Assembly: GCA_002395225.1 (NCBI GenBank)
Contig: DGWH01000005.1
Span: forward strand, 23,349 to 85,553
DNA length: 62,205 bases
Source of the DNA: Christensenella sp. UBA4263
GTDB taxonomy: Bacteria > Bacillota > Clostridia > Christensenellales > Aristaeellaceae
Direction: 5' to 3'
Below the pieces are notes generated by a model. It did no database searches, was not told the origin of the DNA, and saw only the letters and a list, made by a program, of their open reading frames with translations. Position 1 is the stretch's first letter; each line of letters starts with the position of its first letter. Position numbers and translations under genes: made by a program. Positions 1-9,224 of this stretch are shown here, piece by piece.

Positions 1-687
1 CTGCTGAAGATTATCGAGGGAACGGTAGCCAGCGTTCCGCCGCAGGGCGGGCGCAAGCATCCGCACCAGGAATTCATTCAGATCGATACCACCAATATCC
101 TGTTTATCTGCGGCGGCGCCTTTGACGGCATTGACCGCATCATCGAGAAGCGTCAGGGTTCCACCGTCATGGGCTTTGGCGCGGATGTAAAGGGACATAC
201 CAAACGGGAAATCGGTGAGATTCTGGATGATATCCGGGCAGAGGATCTGCTCAAGTTTGGCCTGATTCCGGAGTTTGTCGGCCGTCTGCCCATCGTGGTG
301 ACGCTGAGCGGACTGGATGAGGATGCGCTGGTGTCCATTCTGACCAAGCCCAGAAATGCGCTGGTCAAGCAGTATGGCGCATTGCTTGCCATGGACGGAG
401 TGGAACTGGAGTTCACGGAGGAGGCCCTTCGGGCGATTGCCAAGAAGGCCATTGACCGCAAGAGCGGTGCCCGCGGTCTGCGTGCCATTGTGGAAAGCAC
501 GCTGATGGATACCATGTTTACGCTGCCGGACCGCAACGATATCTCCAAAGTGGTGATTTCCGGGGAGACGATTGAGAAAGGGGAGCAGCCGGAACTGGTT
601 CAGGGCGAACCCAAGCGCCGCAAAACGGCCGGGGCTCTTCGCCGGGACAGTCTGCCCGTGGTCGGAACCGAACCTTCCGTATCGTAA
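1..687 (+). CDS. clpX: ClpX, ATPase subunit of the ClpXP protease (C-terminal part, 5' cut by window)
   Basis: AAA+ unfoldase that recognises tagged or unfolded proteins and threads them into the ClpP chamber in the cytoplasm. The reading frame is open from base 1. The visible part begins in the large AAA+ domain (LLKIIEGT, then the TTNILFICGGAFDG strand typical of ClpX), passes sensor 1 and the arginine-finger region (FIPEFVGRLP-like: GLIPEFVGRLPI), and ends in the small C-terminal domain with the KSGARGLR sensor-2 motif. About 228 codons are present, so roughly the N-terminal half including the zinc-binding domain and Walker A lies upstream of the window. A hairpin terminator follows 10 bases after the stop, then lon. 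The clpX-lon-engB order is common in Firmicutes. Identification is secure. Confidence 0.96.
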   Translation: MLKIIEGTVASVPPQGGRKHPHQEFIQIDTTNILFICGGAFDGIDRIIEKRQGSTVMGFGADVKGHTKREIGEILDDIRAEDLLKFGLIPEFVGRLPIVVTLSGLDEDALVSILTKPRNALVKQYGALLAMDGVELEFTEEALRAIAKKAIDRKSGARGLRAIVESTLMDTMFTLPDRNDISKVVISGETIEKGEQPELVQGEPKRRKTAGALRRDSLPVVGTEPSVS

Positions 688-697
688 AAATAGGTGA

Positions 698-727
698 GAC
701 GGGAACAAGCGGTGTTCCCGTCTTTTC
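698..727 (+). terminator. Rho-independent terminator or attenuator between clpX and lon
   Basis: GACGGGAACA (698-707) pairs perfectly with TGTTCCCGTC (713-722) around a five-base loop and is followed by TTTT. It ends clpX transcripts or lets only part of them continue into lon. No promoter is obvious between it and the lon ribosome binding site, so partial read-through is likely. Confidence 0.7.
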
Positions 728-757
728 TGCAATCCATTGTGGAAAGGAGAAACTGAA

Positions 758-3178
758 ATGGACTATACGACAGAAATGACGGTCTATCCCCTGGTGCCCA
801 TGCGCGGTGTGAATCTGTTCCCGGGAACCGTTCTCCATTTTGATGCGGGACGGGAACGCACGGTTGAGGCACTGGAACAGGCCAGGAAAAAAGACAGCAT
901 GATCTTTCTGACGGGACAGAAAGAGATCAGTGTGGAATCACCGGAAATGGATGACCTGTACAGCATTGGAACCGTGGCGAGGATCCGGCAGATTGTCAAA
1001 ATGCCGGGACAGCGGACCCGGGTCATTGCGGAGGGCGTCAAGCGCGGACGGCTTTGTGAACTCATCCAGGAGGAAACCTATACATCGGCCAGTGTGGAGG
1101 TCCTAATGCCGGTGGTTCAGGAGATGACGGCCGAGGTTGAGGTGCTGATGAAGACCGCCCGGGAGTATTTCCAGCGGTATGTGGAATCCGGCGGGAAAGT
1201 TACCCGCGACCGGGTGGACAATATCATGCGCCTGGAGGATCCGGGTGAACTGGCGGACATTCTGGCAGCCAATGTGGTGACCAAGATGGAGGACCGCCAG
1301 GAGATCCTTGAGATTCTGAACCCGTGTGAACGGCTTGAGCGGGTCTGCGCCCTGATGCTGACCGAGACGGAAATGGTCGGGATTGAGCGTGAGGTGCAGC
1401 AGCGCGTCCGTGAACAGGTTTCCGAGAACCAGAAAGAGTACTTCCTGCGGGAGCAGATCAAGGCCATCCAGAATGAGCTGGGTGACGGGGATGTGCTCAA
1501 TGAGGTGGATGACCTGCGGAAGAAGCTGGCCGACATTCCCATGAATGAGGAAGCGCGGGAGCGGACGGAAAAGCAGCTGGACCATCTGTCGCATATGTCG
1601 ACGTACAATCCCGAGGCGACGGTGGTGCGGACGTATGTGGAAACCCTGATGGAGCTCCCCTGGGGCAAATATACGGAGGATGATCTGGACCTTGACCGGG
1701 CCAGGGCCGTCCTGGCCGAGGATCACTGCGGACTTGAGGATGTCAAGGAACGCGTGATTGAATATCTGGCCGTCCGGAAATTCAAAAAGGACATGAAGGG
1801 ACCCATCCTCTGCTTTGTGGGACCGCCGGGTGTCGGCAAGACCTCCGTGGCCCGCAGCATTGCCCGGGCACTGGGACGGAAATTCGTCCAGATGTCCCTG
1901 GGCGGCGTCCGGGATGAGGCGGAGATCCGGGGCCATCGCCGGACCTATCTGGGGGCAATTCCGGGCCGGATCCTGAGCTCCCTCCGGCAGGCCGGCACCA
2001 TGAATCCGGTGTTCCTGTTCGATGAGATTGACAAGATGGGCATGGATGTGCGCGGCGATCCGGCCAGCGCCATGCTGGAGGTACTGGACAGCGAGCAGAA
2101 TTTCGCGTTCCGGGATCATTATCTGGAGGCGCCCTTCGATCTCTCCAGCGTCATGTTTATTACCACGGCCAATACGGTTGAAACGATTCCGCAGCCGCTG
2201 CTGGACCGCATGGAGATCATTGAGGTCAACGGATACACGGAGGATGAAAAGCTGGACATCGTCCGGGAACATCTTCTGCCGGACCAGATTAAGGAACATG
2301 GCCTTGAGCCCGAATCCGTGACATTGTCCGAGGAGGTGATCCGCCAGCTGATCCAGGGCTATACCCGGGAGGCCGGTGTCCGCGGACTCAAGCGGGATAT
2401 CGGGAAGATCGTGCGCAAGAGCGCGGTGGAGATGCTGGATTCAGGCGTCACGACGGTGACCGTCGACGGCGACAAGCTGCTCAGCTTCATGGGCGCACCG
2501 CATTTCCACTATGAAAAAGCAGGGGAAAAAGCCGAGGTCGGCGTGGTGAACGGGCTTGCCTGGACCGCGGCCGGCGGCGATACCCTGCAGATTGAGGTTC
2601 AGATCATGCAGGGCAGCGGGGTGCTTGAAACCACCGGAAGCCTGGGTGATGTGATGAAGGAAAGTGCACACGCGGCACTGACCTGGGTCCGGGCTCACAT
2701 GGAGGAACTGGGAATTACGCGGAAGATCAGCAAGGAAACCGACATCCACATTCACGTGCCCGAGGGGGCGGTCCCCAAGGATGGTCCCAGCGCTGGCGTG
2801 ACCATGACCACGGCGCTCGTGTCGGCCCTGACCGGCATTCCGGTCCGTCAGAATGTGGCCATGACCGGCGAGGTCACCCTTCGCGGCCGGGTGCTGCCCA
2901 TCGGCGGCCTCAAGGAAAAACTGCTGGCGGCCCTTCGGGCGGGCATCGATACGGTGCTGATCCCGAAGGAAAATGAGAAGGATCTGGAAAAGATTCCGGA
3001 GAACGTGAAAAACGCCATCCGGATCATCCCGGTGGAGGATGTGAAAGAGGTCCTGGAGGCCGCGCTCCTCACGGAACAGAAGGAAGCTAAAAAGAAAAGC
3101 GGCGGCCGGAAAAAGACGGACAAGGTGAAAGCACTGCCCAGCGGAACCATGGATGTTAAGCCGTCGGTGCGGGCGTGA
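758..3178 (+). CDS. lon: Lon ATP-dependent serine protease
   Basis: Cytoplasmic AAA+ protease that degrades misfolded and short-lived regulatory proteins. The N-terminal LON substrate-binding domain starts with YPLVPMRGVNLFPGT. Walker A GPPGVGKTS is near residue 352 and Walker B FLFDEIDKM follows. The C-terminal protease domain has the catalytic Ser in KDGPSAGVTM (about residue 677) and the catalytic Lys in GGLKEKLLAA (about residue 719). The length of 806 residues matches bacterial LonA. I chose the ATG at 758 because GGAAAGGAGA (741-750) sits at the right distance; an in-frame TTG at 737 is less likely. The stop overlaps the ribosome binding site of engB, so the two are translated together. 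The tail is Lys-rich. Confidence 0.97.
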   Translation: MDYTTEMTVYPLVPMRGVNLFPGTVLHFDAGRERTVEALEQARKKDSMIFLTGQKEISVESPEMDDLYSIGTVARIRQIVKMPGQRTRVIAEGVKRGRLCELIQEETYTSASVEVLMPVVQEMTAEVEVLMKTAREYFQRYVESGGKVTRDRVDNIMRLEDPGELADILAANVVTKMEDRQEILEILNPCERLERVCALMLTETEMVGIEREVQQRVREQVSENQKEYFLREQIKAIQNELGDGDVLNEVDDLRKKLADIPMNEEARERTEKQLDHLSHMSTYNPEATVVRTYVETLMELPWGKYTEDDLDLDRARAVLAEDHCGLEDVKERVIEYLAVRKFKKDMKGPILCFVGPPGVGKTSVARSIARALGRKFVQMSLGGVRDEAEIRGHRRTYLGAIPGRILSSLRQAGTMNPVFLFDEIDKMGMDVRGDPASAMLEVLDSEQNFAFRDHYLEAPFDLSSVMFITTANTVETIPQPLLDRMEIIEVNGYTEDEKLDIVREHLLPDQIKEHGLEPESVTLSEEVIRQLIQGYTREAGVRGLKRDIGKIVRKSAVEMLDSGVTTVTVDGDKLLSFMGAPHFHYEKAGEKAEVGVVNGLAWTAAGGDTLQIEVQIMQGSGVLETTGSLGDVMKESAHAALTWVRAHMEELGITRKISKETDIHIHVPEGAVPKDGPSAGVTMTTALVSALTGIPVRQNVAMTGEVTLRGRVLPIGGLKEKLLAALRAGIDTVLIPKENEKDLEKIPENVKNAIRIIPVEDVKEVLEAALLTEQKEAKKKSGGRKKTDKVKALPSGTMDVKPSVRA

Positions 3179-3185
3179 GGCAGCC

Positions 3186-3809
3186 ATGATTATCAGACGT
3201 GCGGACTTTATCACCTCCATGAAAGAATACGGCGCCTTTCCGGGAAAGGGAATGCCGGAAATCGTCTTTGCCGGACGGAGCAATGTGGGCAAGTCGTCCA
3301 TGATCAACAAGCTGACGGGCCGCAGCAAGCTGGCCCGGACCAGCGCGGACCCGGGCAGAACCCGCCTGATCAACGTCTTTCGCATCAATGATGAGATCAA
3401 CCTGATCGATCTCCCCGGGTACGGCTTTGCCCGTGTCAGCAAGCAGGAACGGCTTTCCTGGGGGAAGATGATGCAGGACTACTTTGCCCGGACGGAGGAT
3501 CTGGCCCACGTGTTTCATCTGGTGGACATCCGCCATGAACCCTCCCAGGAGGACGGCGAAATGAACACCTTTCTAAGGCAGGCCGGGATTCCCTTTTCGG
3601 TCATCGCCACAAAGGCGGACAAGATCTCACGCGGGGCCAGGCTGAAATACCTGGCGCCCATCTGCCGGGCTCTTTCGGTACAGCCCTGGCAGGTGATCCC
3701 GTTTTCCTCACAGGACGGGACCGGACGGGATGCGGTGCTGAATCTGATTGAGACAACGTGTTACGCAGAGGAAATCCTCGACGAAAGCATGGATGAGCCA
3801 AATGAATAA
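3186..3809 (+). CDS. engB: EngB/YsxC ribosome-assembly GTPase
   Basis: Essential GTPase needed for assembly of the large ribosomal subunit. The 207 residues show the full G-motif set: G1 GRSNVGKSS, G2 region TRLINVFRIN, G3 DLPGYG, G4 TKADK and a G5-like PFSSQDG. Length is normal for the family. The start at 3186 is preceded by GTGAGG, which overlaps the lon stop codon. An in-frame ATG at 3153 would place the start inside lon and adds residues not found in the family. It follows lon directly, as in Bacillus and many clostridia. A strong terminator comes 47 bases after the stop. Confidence 0.95.
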   Translation: MIIRRADFITSMKEYGAFPGKGMPEIVFAGRSNVGKSSMINKLTGRSKLARTSADPGRTRLINVFRINDEINLIDLPGYGFARVSKQERLSWGKMMQDYFARTEDLAHVFHLVDIRHEPSQEDGEMNTFLRQAGIPFSVIATKADKISRGARLKYLAPICRALSVQPWQVIPFSSQDGTGRDAVLNLIETTCYAEEILDESMDEPNE

Positions 3810-3856
3810 GCTGTCCTCCCGGTTCAGAGGGAAATTCCATTCAGCAACGGTGCTTT

Positions 3857-3883
3857 AAGAGGTGAGCTTGCTCGCCTCTTTTT
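3857..3883 (+). terminator. Terminator of the clpX-lon-engB transcript
   Basis: AAGAGGTGAG pairs with CTCGCCTCTT (one G-T pair) across a CTTG-type loop, followed by a T run. The rest of the 3810-4167 gap holds the promoter of the next operon and no open frame I would call a gene. Confidence 0.85.
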
Positions 3884-4028
3884 GATTAAAAGCATAACCC
3901 ATTGGCGGGGGACAGAGGAATGGAGCGGTGAAGCAGCAAAAGGGTTTTCACTGGAAAAGGAACAGGAAGGTTACAAATTGCAACCGGAAAAACGGCGCTC
4001 CAATTCTGACAAACATGCTGATTATGTA

Positions 4029-4057
4029 TAGACATTTGTTTAGCAAGGTGCTATAAT
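4029..4057 (+). promoter_or_regulatory. SigA-type promoter of the ABC importer operon
   Basis: TAGACA (4029-4034), a 17-base spacer and a perfect TATAAT (4052-4057). Transcription should start near 4064, giving a leader of about 100 bases before the binding-protein gene. I see no recognisable riboswitch in the leader. Confidence 0.8.
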
Positions 4058-4167
4058 CTCAGAACAGTTGAACTGAAGCAGGCGGAATTCATTTATTGTG
4101 GACCCTTGCTGATTGTCAACCCACATTATGCGAGCTTATCTTGCAAATACTTTAAGGAGGAACTTTT

Positions 4168-5361
4168 ATGAAGAAGCTGCTTTGCGCACTGCTGGTTGCG
4201 ATGATGGTCCTGTCCATGCTCGCAGTCGCATCTGCCGAGACCGCTGAGAAGCTGCCGTTCCACGTCGGCATCGTCACCGGCACCGTTTCCCAGTCCGAGG
4301 ATGACCGTCGCGGCGCTGAGGCTTTCCAGGCTAAGTACGGCGAGGACGTCGTCAAGCTGGCCACTTATCCGGACAACTTCCCGGATGAGAAGGAAACCGT
4401 TGTTCAGACCATCGTCAATATGGCGGATGATCCTGACATGAAGGTTATCGTTGTCAATCAGGGTGTTCCGGGAACCGCTGAGGCATTCCGGAAGATCAAG
4501 GAAATGCGTGATGACATCATCTGCATCTGCGGCGAGTCCCAGGAAGACCTTCCGGTCATCGCTGATGCGGCTGATCTGGTCGTGGTCAATGACTTCGTTT
4601 CCCGTGGTTATCTGATCATCAAGACGGCTGCCGATCTCGGCTGCAAGACCTTCGTTCACATTTCTTTCCCGCGTCATCTTGGCATTGAGTCTCTGAGCCG
4701 CCGTCTTGCCGTTATGCAGGAAGCCGGCAAGGAACTGGGCGTTGAAATCCAGATGGAGACCGCGCCTGACCCGACCAGCGACGTTGGCGTTTCCGGTGCT
4801 CAGCAGTACATTCTCGAGAAGACTCCGGAATGGATCGAGAAGTACGGCAAGGATTCCGCTTACTTCTGCACCAACGACGCGCACACCGAGCCGCTGCTCA
4901 AGCAGCTTCTGGCCTATGGCGGCTATTTCATCGAGGCTGACCTGCCGTCTCCGCTGATGGGATATCCGGGCGCTCTGGGCGTTGACCTCACCGAAGCCAA
5001 CGGCGATTTCGAGAAGATCCTTGCGACCGTCGAAAACGCAGTGGTTGAAAAGGGCGGCGCTGGCCGTTTCGGCACCTGGGCGTTCTCCTATGGCTATGCT
5101 TCTTCCTATGCGCTTGCACTGCACGGCGTCAATGTTGCTCTTGGCAACAGCGAGCTCACCGAGATGGATGACATTTCCGATGCATTTGAAGAGGTTTCCA
5201 ATGTCAGCTGGAACGGTGCAAACTACACCGATGCAACCACGGGCGTAAAGACCGAGAACCTGTTCCTGGTCTATCAGGACACCTATATCATGGGCGATCC
5301 GGGCCACTTCATGGGCACCCCGGATGTTGAGATTCCTGAGAAGTATTACACTGTCCACTAA
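4168..5361 (+). CDS. DUF3798-type periplasmic-binding-like protein of an ABC importer
   Basis: Probable extracellular substrate-binding protein. The 397 residues start with a clear signal peptide (Lys-Lys, hydrophobic core, AVASA/ETAEK cleavage site). The body has the alternating strand/helix pattern of type 1 binding proteins (HVGIVTGTVSQSEDD, VIVVNQGVP, FSYGYASSYAL near the end). It looks like the DUF3798 family; I know of no established ligand. There is no lipobox Cys at the cleavage site, and the only early Cys is inside the hydrophobic core. In a single-membrane cell the protein would therefore be secreted rather than lipid-anchored. AAGGAGGA lies just before the ATG. A perfect hairpin after the stop separates it from the transporter genes and would make this the most abundant product. 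Confidence 0.8.
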   Translation: MKKLLCALLVAMMVLSMLAVASAETAEKLPFHVGIVTGTVSQSEDDRRGAEAFQAKYGEDVVKLATYPDNFPDEKETVVQTIVNMADDPDMKVIVVNQGVPGTAEAFRKIKEMRDDIICICGESQEDLPVIADAADLVVVNDFVSRGYLIIKTAADLGCKTFVHISFPRHLGIESLSRRLAVMQEAGKELGVEIQMETAPDPTSDVGVSGAQQYILEKTPEWIEKYGKDSAYFCTNDAHTEPLLKQLLAYGGYFIEADLPSPLMGYPGALGVDLTEANGDFEKILATVENAVVEKGGAGRFGTWAFSYGYASSYALALHGVNVALGNSELTEMDDISDAFEEVSNVSWNGANYTDATTGVKTENLFLVYQDTYIMGDPGHFMGTPDVEIPEKYYTVH

Positions 5362-5374
5362 TTAAATTGATTAA

Positions 5375-5404
5375 AAAGGGGAGGGTATCCCTCCCCTTTG
5401 TTTT
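5375..5404 (+). terminator. Attenuating hairpin between binding protein and transporter genes
   Basis: AAAGGGGAGGG (5375-5385) pairs perfectly over 11 bp with CCCTCCCCTTT (5389-5399), followed by G and TTTT. No promoter is evident before the ATPase gene at 5422. The hairpin therefore probably works as a partial terminator, or a 3' stabiliser, that sets a high ratio of binding protein to transporter. Confidence 0.8.
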
Positions 5405-5421
5405 AGTAAGGTAGAGATAAG

Positions 5422-7005
5422 ATGAGTGATCATGTGCCTTTGCTGGAAATGAAGAAGGTCGCTAAGGACTTCTTCGGAAACCAGGTACTTAAGGACATCA
5501 ACCTGAAACTGGAGGCCGGAGAGGTCCTGGGACTGGTTGGTGAAAACGGCGCAGGAAAATCCACGCTGATGAAAATCCTGTTCGGCATGACCGAAATCAA
5601 CGAAACCGGCGGATATGATGGAGAAGTACTTTTTAATGGGAAAGTACTTCATTTTACGTCTCCGTTTGATGCGCTGGCAGAAGGAATCGGCATGGTGCAT
5701 CAGGAGTTTTCTCTGATTCCGGGATTTACTGCCACTGAGAATATTCTTCTGAATCGCGAACCGCAGAAAAAGAGTGTTGTCTCTGAAGTGTTTGGCGAGC
5801 GCCTGAATACGCTTGACCGGAAAAGCATGAAGCAGAAAGCGGATGGGGCAATCGATAAGATGGGCATGCATATCGACGGCAATATGGTGATCGCGGATAT
5901 GCCTGTCGGACACAAACAGTTTACAGAGATTGCGCGGGAACTCAGCAAGGAACAGCTGAAACTGCTCATTCTGGATGAACCGACAGCGGTTCTGACGGAG
6001 CAGGAGGCAGAGGTTCTGCTTCAGTCCATCCGCGGCATGGCATCCAGAGGCATTGCAGTGATTTTTATCACTCATCGTCTGCATGAGATTATGTCTGTCT
6101 GTGACAAGGTTGTGGTCATGCGCGATGGCGTGCTTGTCCATGATGTGGCGGCAAAGGATACAAGTATTCCGGAAGTCACCCGCTGGATGGTGGGCCGTTC
6201 AGTGAATATCGATGCGCAGACGCATCGCAAGCCGCCTGAGACGCCGACCATCATGTCTATCCGGAAGCTCTGGGTGGATATGCCGGGTGAAACGGTGCGC
6301 AATGTCAGCCTTGACATCCGTGAAGGGGAGATCCTCGGCATCGGCGGTCTGGCAGGCCAGGGCAAGCTGGGCATTCCCAATGGAATCATGGGTCTTTACA
6401 ATGCCGGCGGACAGGTGACCTTTGACGGGAAAGAGATTCCCCTCAATGCACCCAGACGCTGTCTGGACAGCCAGCTGGCCTTTGTTTCCGAAGACCGCCG
6501 CGGCGTCGGACTGCTGCTGGATGAATCGCTTGAATGGAATATCGCATTCCCGGCCATGCAGATTCACAACAAGTTCCTGAAGAACTATCTGGGCGGACTC
6601 ATCAAGTGGCGTGATGAAAAGGCCATCGGTGAGGTTACCCGGAAATATATTGAGGAACTGCAGATCAAGTGCACAAGTTCCAAACAGAAGGCGAAGCAGC
6701 TTTCCGGCGGAAACCAGCAGAAAGTTTGTCTGGCCAAGGCATTTGCCCTGAATCCCAAGTTCCTCTTTGTGTCGGAACCGACGCGGGGAATTGATGTCGG
6801 CGCCAAGGCACTGGTTCTTGAAGCGCTCAAGAAGTTCAACCGTGAGAATGGTGTTACGGTTGTCATGATTTCTTCTGAACTTGAAGAACTCAGGCAGATC
6901 TGCGATCGGATTGCCATTGTTTCAGGAGGACGCATTGCCGGCATTCTGCCTGCAACCAGTTCCTCGGAGGACTTTGGCACGCTGATGGTCAGTAAGGTAG
7001 TGTAA
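5422..7005 (+). CDS. Two-domain ABC transporter ATPase (RbsA/MglA type)
   Basis: Cytoplasmic energy-coupling subunit with two fused nucleotide-binding domains (527 residues). Domain 1 has Walker A GENGAGKST, Q-loop VHQEFSL, a weak signature (VGHKQFTEIARELS) and Walker B LLILDEPTA. Domain 2 has the degenerate Walker A usual for this group (GGLAGQGKLG), a canonical LSGGNQQKV signature and FLFVSEPTRGID. In the last motif the Asp normally before Glu is Ser, so site 2 is probably inactive in hydrolysis. The two complementary half-sites (intact Walker A plus intact LSGGQ) still give one good composite site. It lies between the binding-protein gene and two permeases. Sequence type fits sugar, nucleoside or autoinducer importers, but the substrate cannot be read from it. 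Confidence 0.92.
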   Translation: MSDHVPLLEMKKVAKDFFGNQVLKDINLKLEAGEVLGLVGENGAGKSTLMKILFGMTEINETGGYDGEVLFNGKVLHFTSPFDALAEGIGMVHQEFSLIPGFTATENILLNREPQKKSVVSEVFGERLNTLDRKSMKQKADGAIDKMGMHIDGNMVIADMPVGHKQFTEIARELSKEQLKLLILDEPTAVLTEQEAEVLLQSIRGMASRGIAVIFITHRLHEIMSVCDKVVVMRDGVLVHDVAAKDTSIPEVTRWMVGRSVNIDAQTHRKPPETPTIMSIRKLWVDMPGETVRNVSLDIREGEILGIGGLAGQGKLGIPNGIMGLYNAGGQVTFDGKEIPLNAPRRCLDSQLAFVSEDRRGVGLLLDESLEWNIAFPAMQIHNKFLKNYLGGLIKWRDEKAIGEVTRKYIEELQIKCTSSKQKAKQLSGGNQQKVCLAKAFALNPKFLFVSEPTRGIDVGAKALVLEALKKFNRENGVTVVMISSELEELRQICDRIAIVSGGRIAGILPATSSSEDFGTLMVSKVV

Positions 7006-7023
7006 GGAGGAAACGGAAGCTGT

Positions 7024-8097
7024 ATGAGTGATTTAAGAAATGCAGGTACAGGCTGGCAGGAACGGCTTGTCAGTGCATATAAAAGCTTCGGTTTGCCGAG
7101 AATGATCATTGCCGGAATGCTGGTAGTGCTCCTCATTGCCGCACCGCTGGTAGGCGCTAATTTCTGGATGCAGATTACAAACGTGATCAACCGTTTCAGC
7201 TGGAACAGCGTTCTCGTACTTGCGATGGTGCCAATGGTACACTCAGGCTGCGGTCTGAATTTCGGACTGCCGCTCGGTATCATCTCCGGACTTCTCGGTG
7301 CAACCATCTCACTGGAGATGGGATTCACCGGCCCGATGAGCTTCGTCATGGCGATTCTCATCGCAACGCCGTTCGCGATCCTGTTCGGCATCGGATACGG
7401 CTGGCTGCTCAACAAGATCAAAGGCGGAGAGATGATGATTGCGACGTATGTCGGATTCTCATCCGTTTCATTCATGTGTATGATGTGGCTTCTGCTGCCG
7501 TACCGGAAACCGGACATGGTCTGGGGATATGCCGGCACCGGTCTGCGCACCACCATCAGTCTTGAAGGGTATTATGATCAGATTCTGGCCAAATTCCTCC
7601 AGATCCGTATCGGCAGCCTTGTCATCCCCACCGGTTCGCTGCTGTTCTTCGCGTTTCTGGCTTTCCTGATGTGGGCTTTCCTGCATACAAAGACCGGAAC
7701 AGCCATGACGGCAGTCGGCTCGAACCCTGTTTTTGCCAAGGCAGCCGGCATCAATGTGGATAAGATGCGCATGCTCTCCGTTGTGCTCAGCACCTGGCTT
7801 GCCGCCATCGGCATTCTGGTGTATCAGCAGGGATTCGGCTTCATCCAGCTGTACATGGCGCCTTTCAACATGGCGCTTCCGGCTGTTTCCGCGATCCTGA
7901 TCGGCGGTGCAAGCGTCAATAAGGCGTCCATCGCCAATGTCATCATCGGAACGATTCTTTTCCAGGGGATTGTCACCATGACCCCGACAGTCATGAATAA
8001 CGCTATTCACATGGACATTTCAGAGGTCCTCCGTATGGTCGTTTCCAACGGAATGATCCTGTATGCGCTGACCAGAAAGACGGAGGCGAAATCATGA
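7024..8097 (+). CDS. ABC importer permease 1 (BPD_transp_2 type)
   Basis: Integral membrane permease of 357 residues with about 8-10 hydrophobic segments, from PRMIIAGMLVVLLIAAPL to the SNGMILYALTR end. The glycine-rich ILIGGASVNKASIANVIIG segment is typical of the branched amino acid/ribose-type permease family. It should pair with the next gene product as a heterodimer, because both belong to the same family but differ in sequence. AAGGAGGAAA stands upstream of ATG 7024. The stop overlaps the next start (ATGA). Confidence 0.9.
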   Translation: MSDLRNAGTGWQERLVSAYKSFGLPRMIIAGMLVVLLIAAPLVGANFWMQITNVINRFSWNSVLVLAMVPMVHSGCGLNFGLPLGIISGLLGATISLEMGFTGPMSFVMAILIATPFAILFGIGYGWLLNKIKGGEMMIATYVGFSSVSFMCMMWLLLPYRKPDMVWGYAGTGLRTTISLEGYYDQILAKFLQIRIGSLVIPTGSLLFFAFLAFLMWAFLHTKTGTAMTAVGSNPVFAKAAGINVDKMRMLSVVLSTWLAAIGILVYQQGFGFIQLYMAPFNMALPAVSAILIGGASVNKASIANVIIGTILFQGIVTMTPTVMNNAIHMDISEVLRMVVSNGMILYALTRKTEAKS

Positions 8098-9224
8098 ATA
8101 AGAAACAGAATAACGCCTCCGGCAGGCTGCTCAATTTTCTTGGGGAAAACAGTGTCCCGATCATGTTTGTCATTATCGTGGCCATCTGTATTCCGATTTC
8201 CGGCTTCTCGCCGAAATTCCTCCTGAACGAGATCATTACCCGCATGGGACGGAACGTTTTCCTGATTCTGTCTCTTCTGATCCCGATTATGGCTGGAATG
8301 GGCCTGAACTTCGGCATGACGCTGGGCGCCATGGCCGGCGAGATTGCCCTGATCTTCGTATCTGACTGGCAGATCTGGGGGATCCCGGGAATTATCCTTG
8401 CCATGATTCTTTCCATCCCGATTTCCGTTGTGATGGGCATCATGTGCGGAAAGATTCTGAATGCCTCCAAAGGCCGCGAAATGATCACCAGCTATATCAT
8501 TTCCTTCTTTACCAACGGCCTGTATCAGCTCCTGGTGCTGTATATGATGGGTTCCATCATTCCCATCATCCACAGTTCCATCAAGCTGCCCCGCGGATAC
8601 GGCATCCGCCAGACGGTGGGCCTGCTCAATATGCGGCAGAGCCTTGACAATCTTCTTGCCCTGCGTATCGCGGGCGTCAAGATCCCGGTGCTTACTTTCA
8701 TCATTATTGCCCTTATGTGCCTGGTAATCGTCTGGTTCCGGCGTACCAAGCTTGGTCAGGATATGCGGGCCGTCGGCCAGGATATGGAAGTTGCACGGGA
8801 TGCCGGCATTGATGTGGAACGTACGCGCATCATCTCCATCGTCATTTCGACGGTTCTGGCCGGTTTCGGCATGATCATTTACCTTCAGAACATGGGTGAC
8901 ATGGCGACCTATTCCGCCCATTCCCAGATCGGCATGTTCTGCATTGCAGCGCTGCTTGTCGGCGGGGCGTCCGTTGACCGTGCCTCTATCGGCAACGTGT
9001 TCCTCGGTGTCGTTCTGTTCCACCTGATGTTCATCCTGGCTCCGACTGCCGGCGCCAAAATCACGGGTGATACCATGATCGGCGAGTATTTCCGCGTCTT
9101 CATCTCCTACGGCGTCATCACGGTGGCCCTTGTGATGTATGAGACAAAGAAACGCAAGGCAAAGGCAGGTATGGGTCATCTGCTCGAGGCGGCTCAGCGG
9201 GAGGAGGAGAAGGCAAATGCGTAG
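8094..9224 (+). CDS. ABC importer permease 2 (BPD_transp_2 type)
   Basis: Second membrane subunit, 376 residues, with about nine hydrophobic helices and the family segment LLVGGASVDRASIGNVFLG. The start overlaps the stop of permease 1 by four bases, so they are translationally coupled. The C-terminal tail is charged (KKRKAKAGMGH, EEEKANA) and probably cytoplasmic. It completes the transporter core with the ATPase encoded upstream. Confidence 0.9.
   Translation: MNKKQNNASGRLLNFLGENSVPIMFVIIVAICIPISGFSPKFLLNEIITRMGRNVFLILSLLIPIMAGMGLNFGMTLGAMAGEIALIFVSDWQIWGIPGIILAMILSIPISVVMGIMCGKILNASKGREMITSYIISFFTNGLYQLLVLYMMGSIIPIIHSSIKLPRGYGIRQTVGLLNMRQSLDNLLALRIAGVKIPVLTFIIIALMCLVIVWFRRTKLGQDMRAVGQDMEVARDAGIDVERTRIISIVISTVLAGFGMIIYLQNMGDMATYSAHSQIGMFCIAALLVGGASVDRASIGNVFLGVVLFHLMFILAPTAGAKITGDTMIGEYFRVFISYGVITVALVMYETKKRKAKAGMGHLLEAAQREEEKANA

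Noticed and set aside
1103..2299. A 398-codon minus-strand frame inside lon
   Set aside because: Shadow of lon; no binding site and no family pattern.
4126..5358. A 410-codon minus-strand frame
   Set aside because: Antisense of the binding-protein gene, which has a signal peptide, promoter and ribosome binding site.
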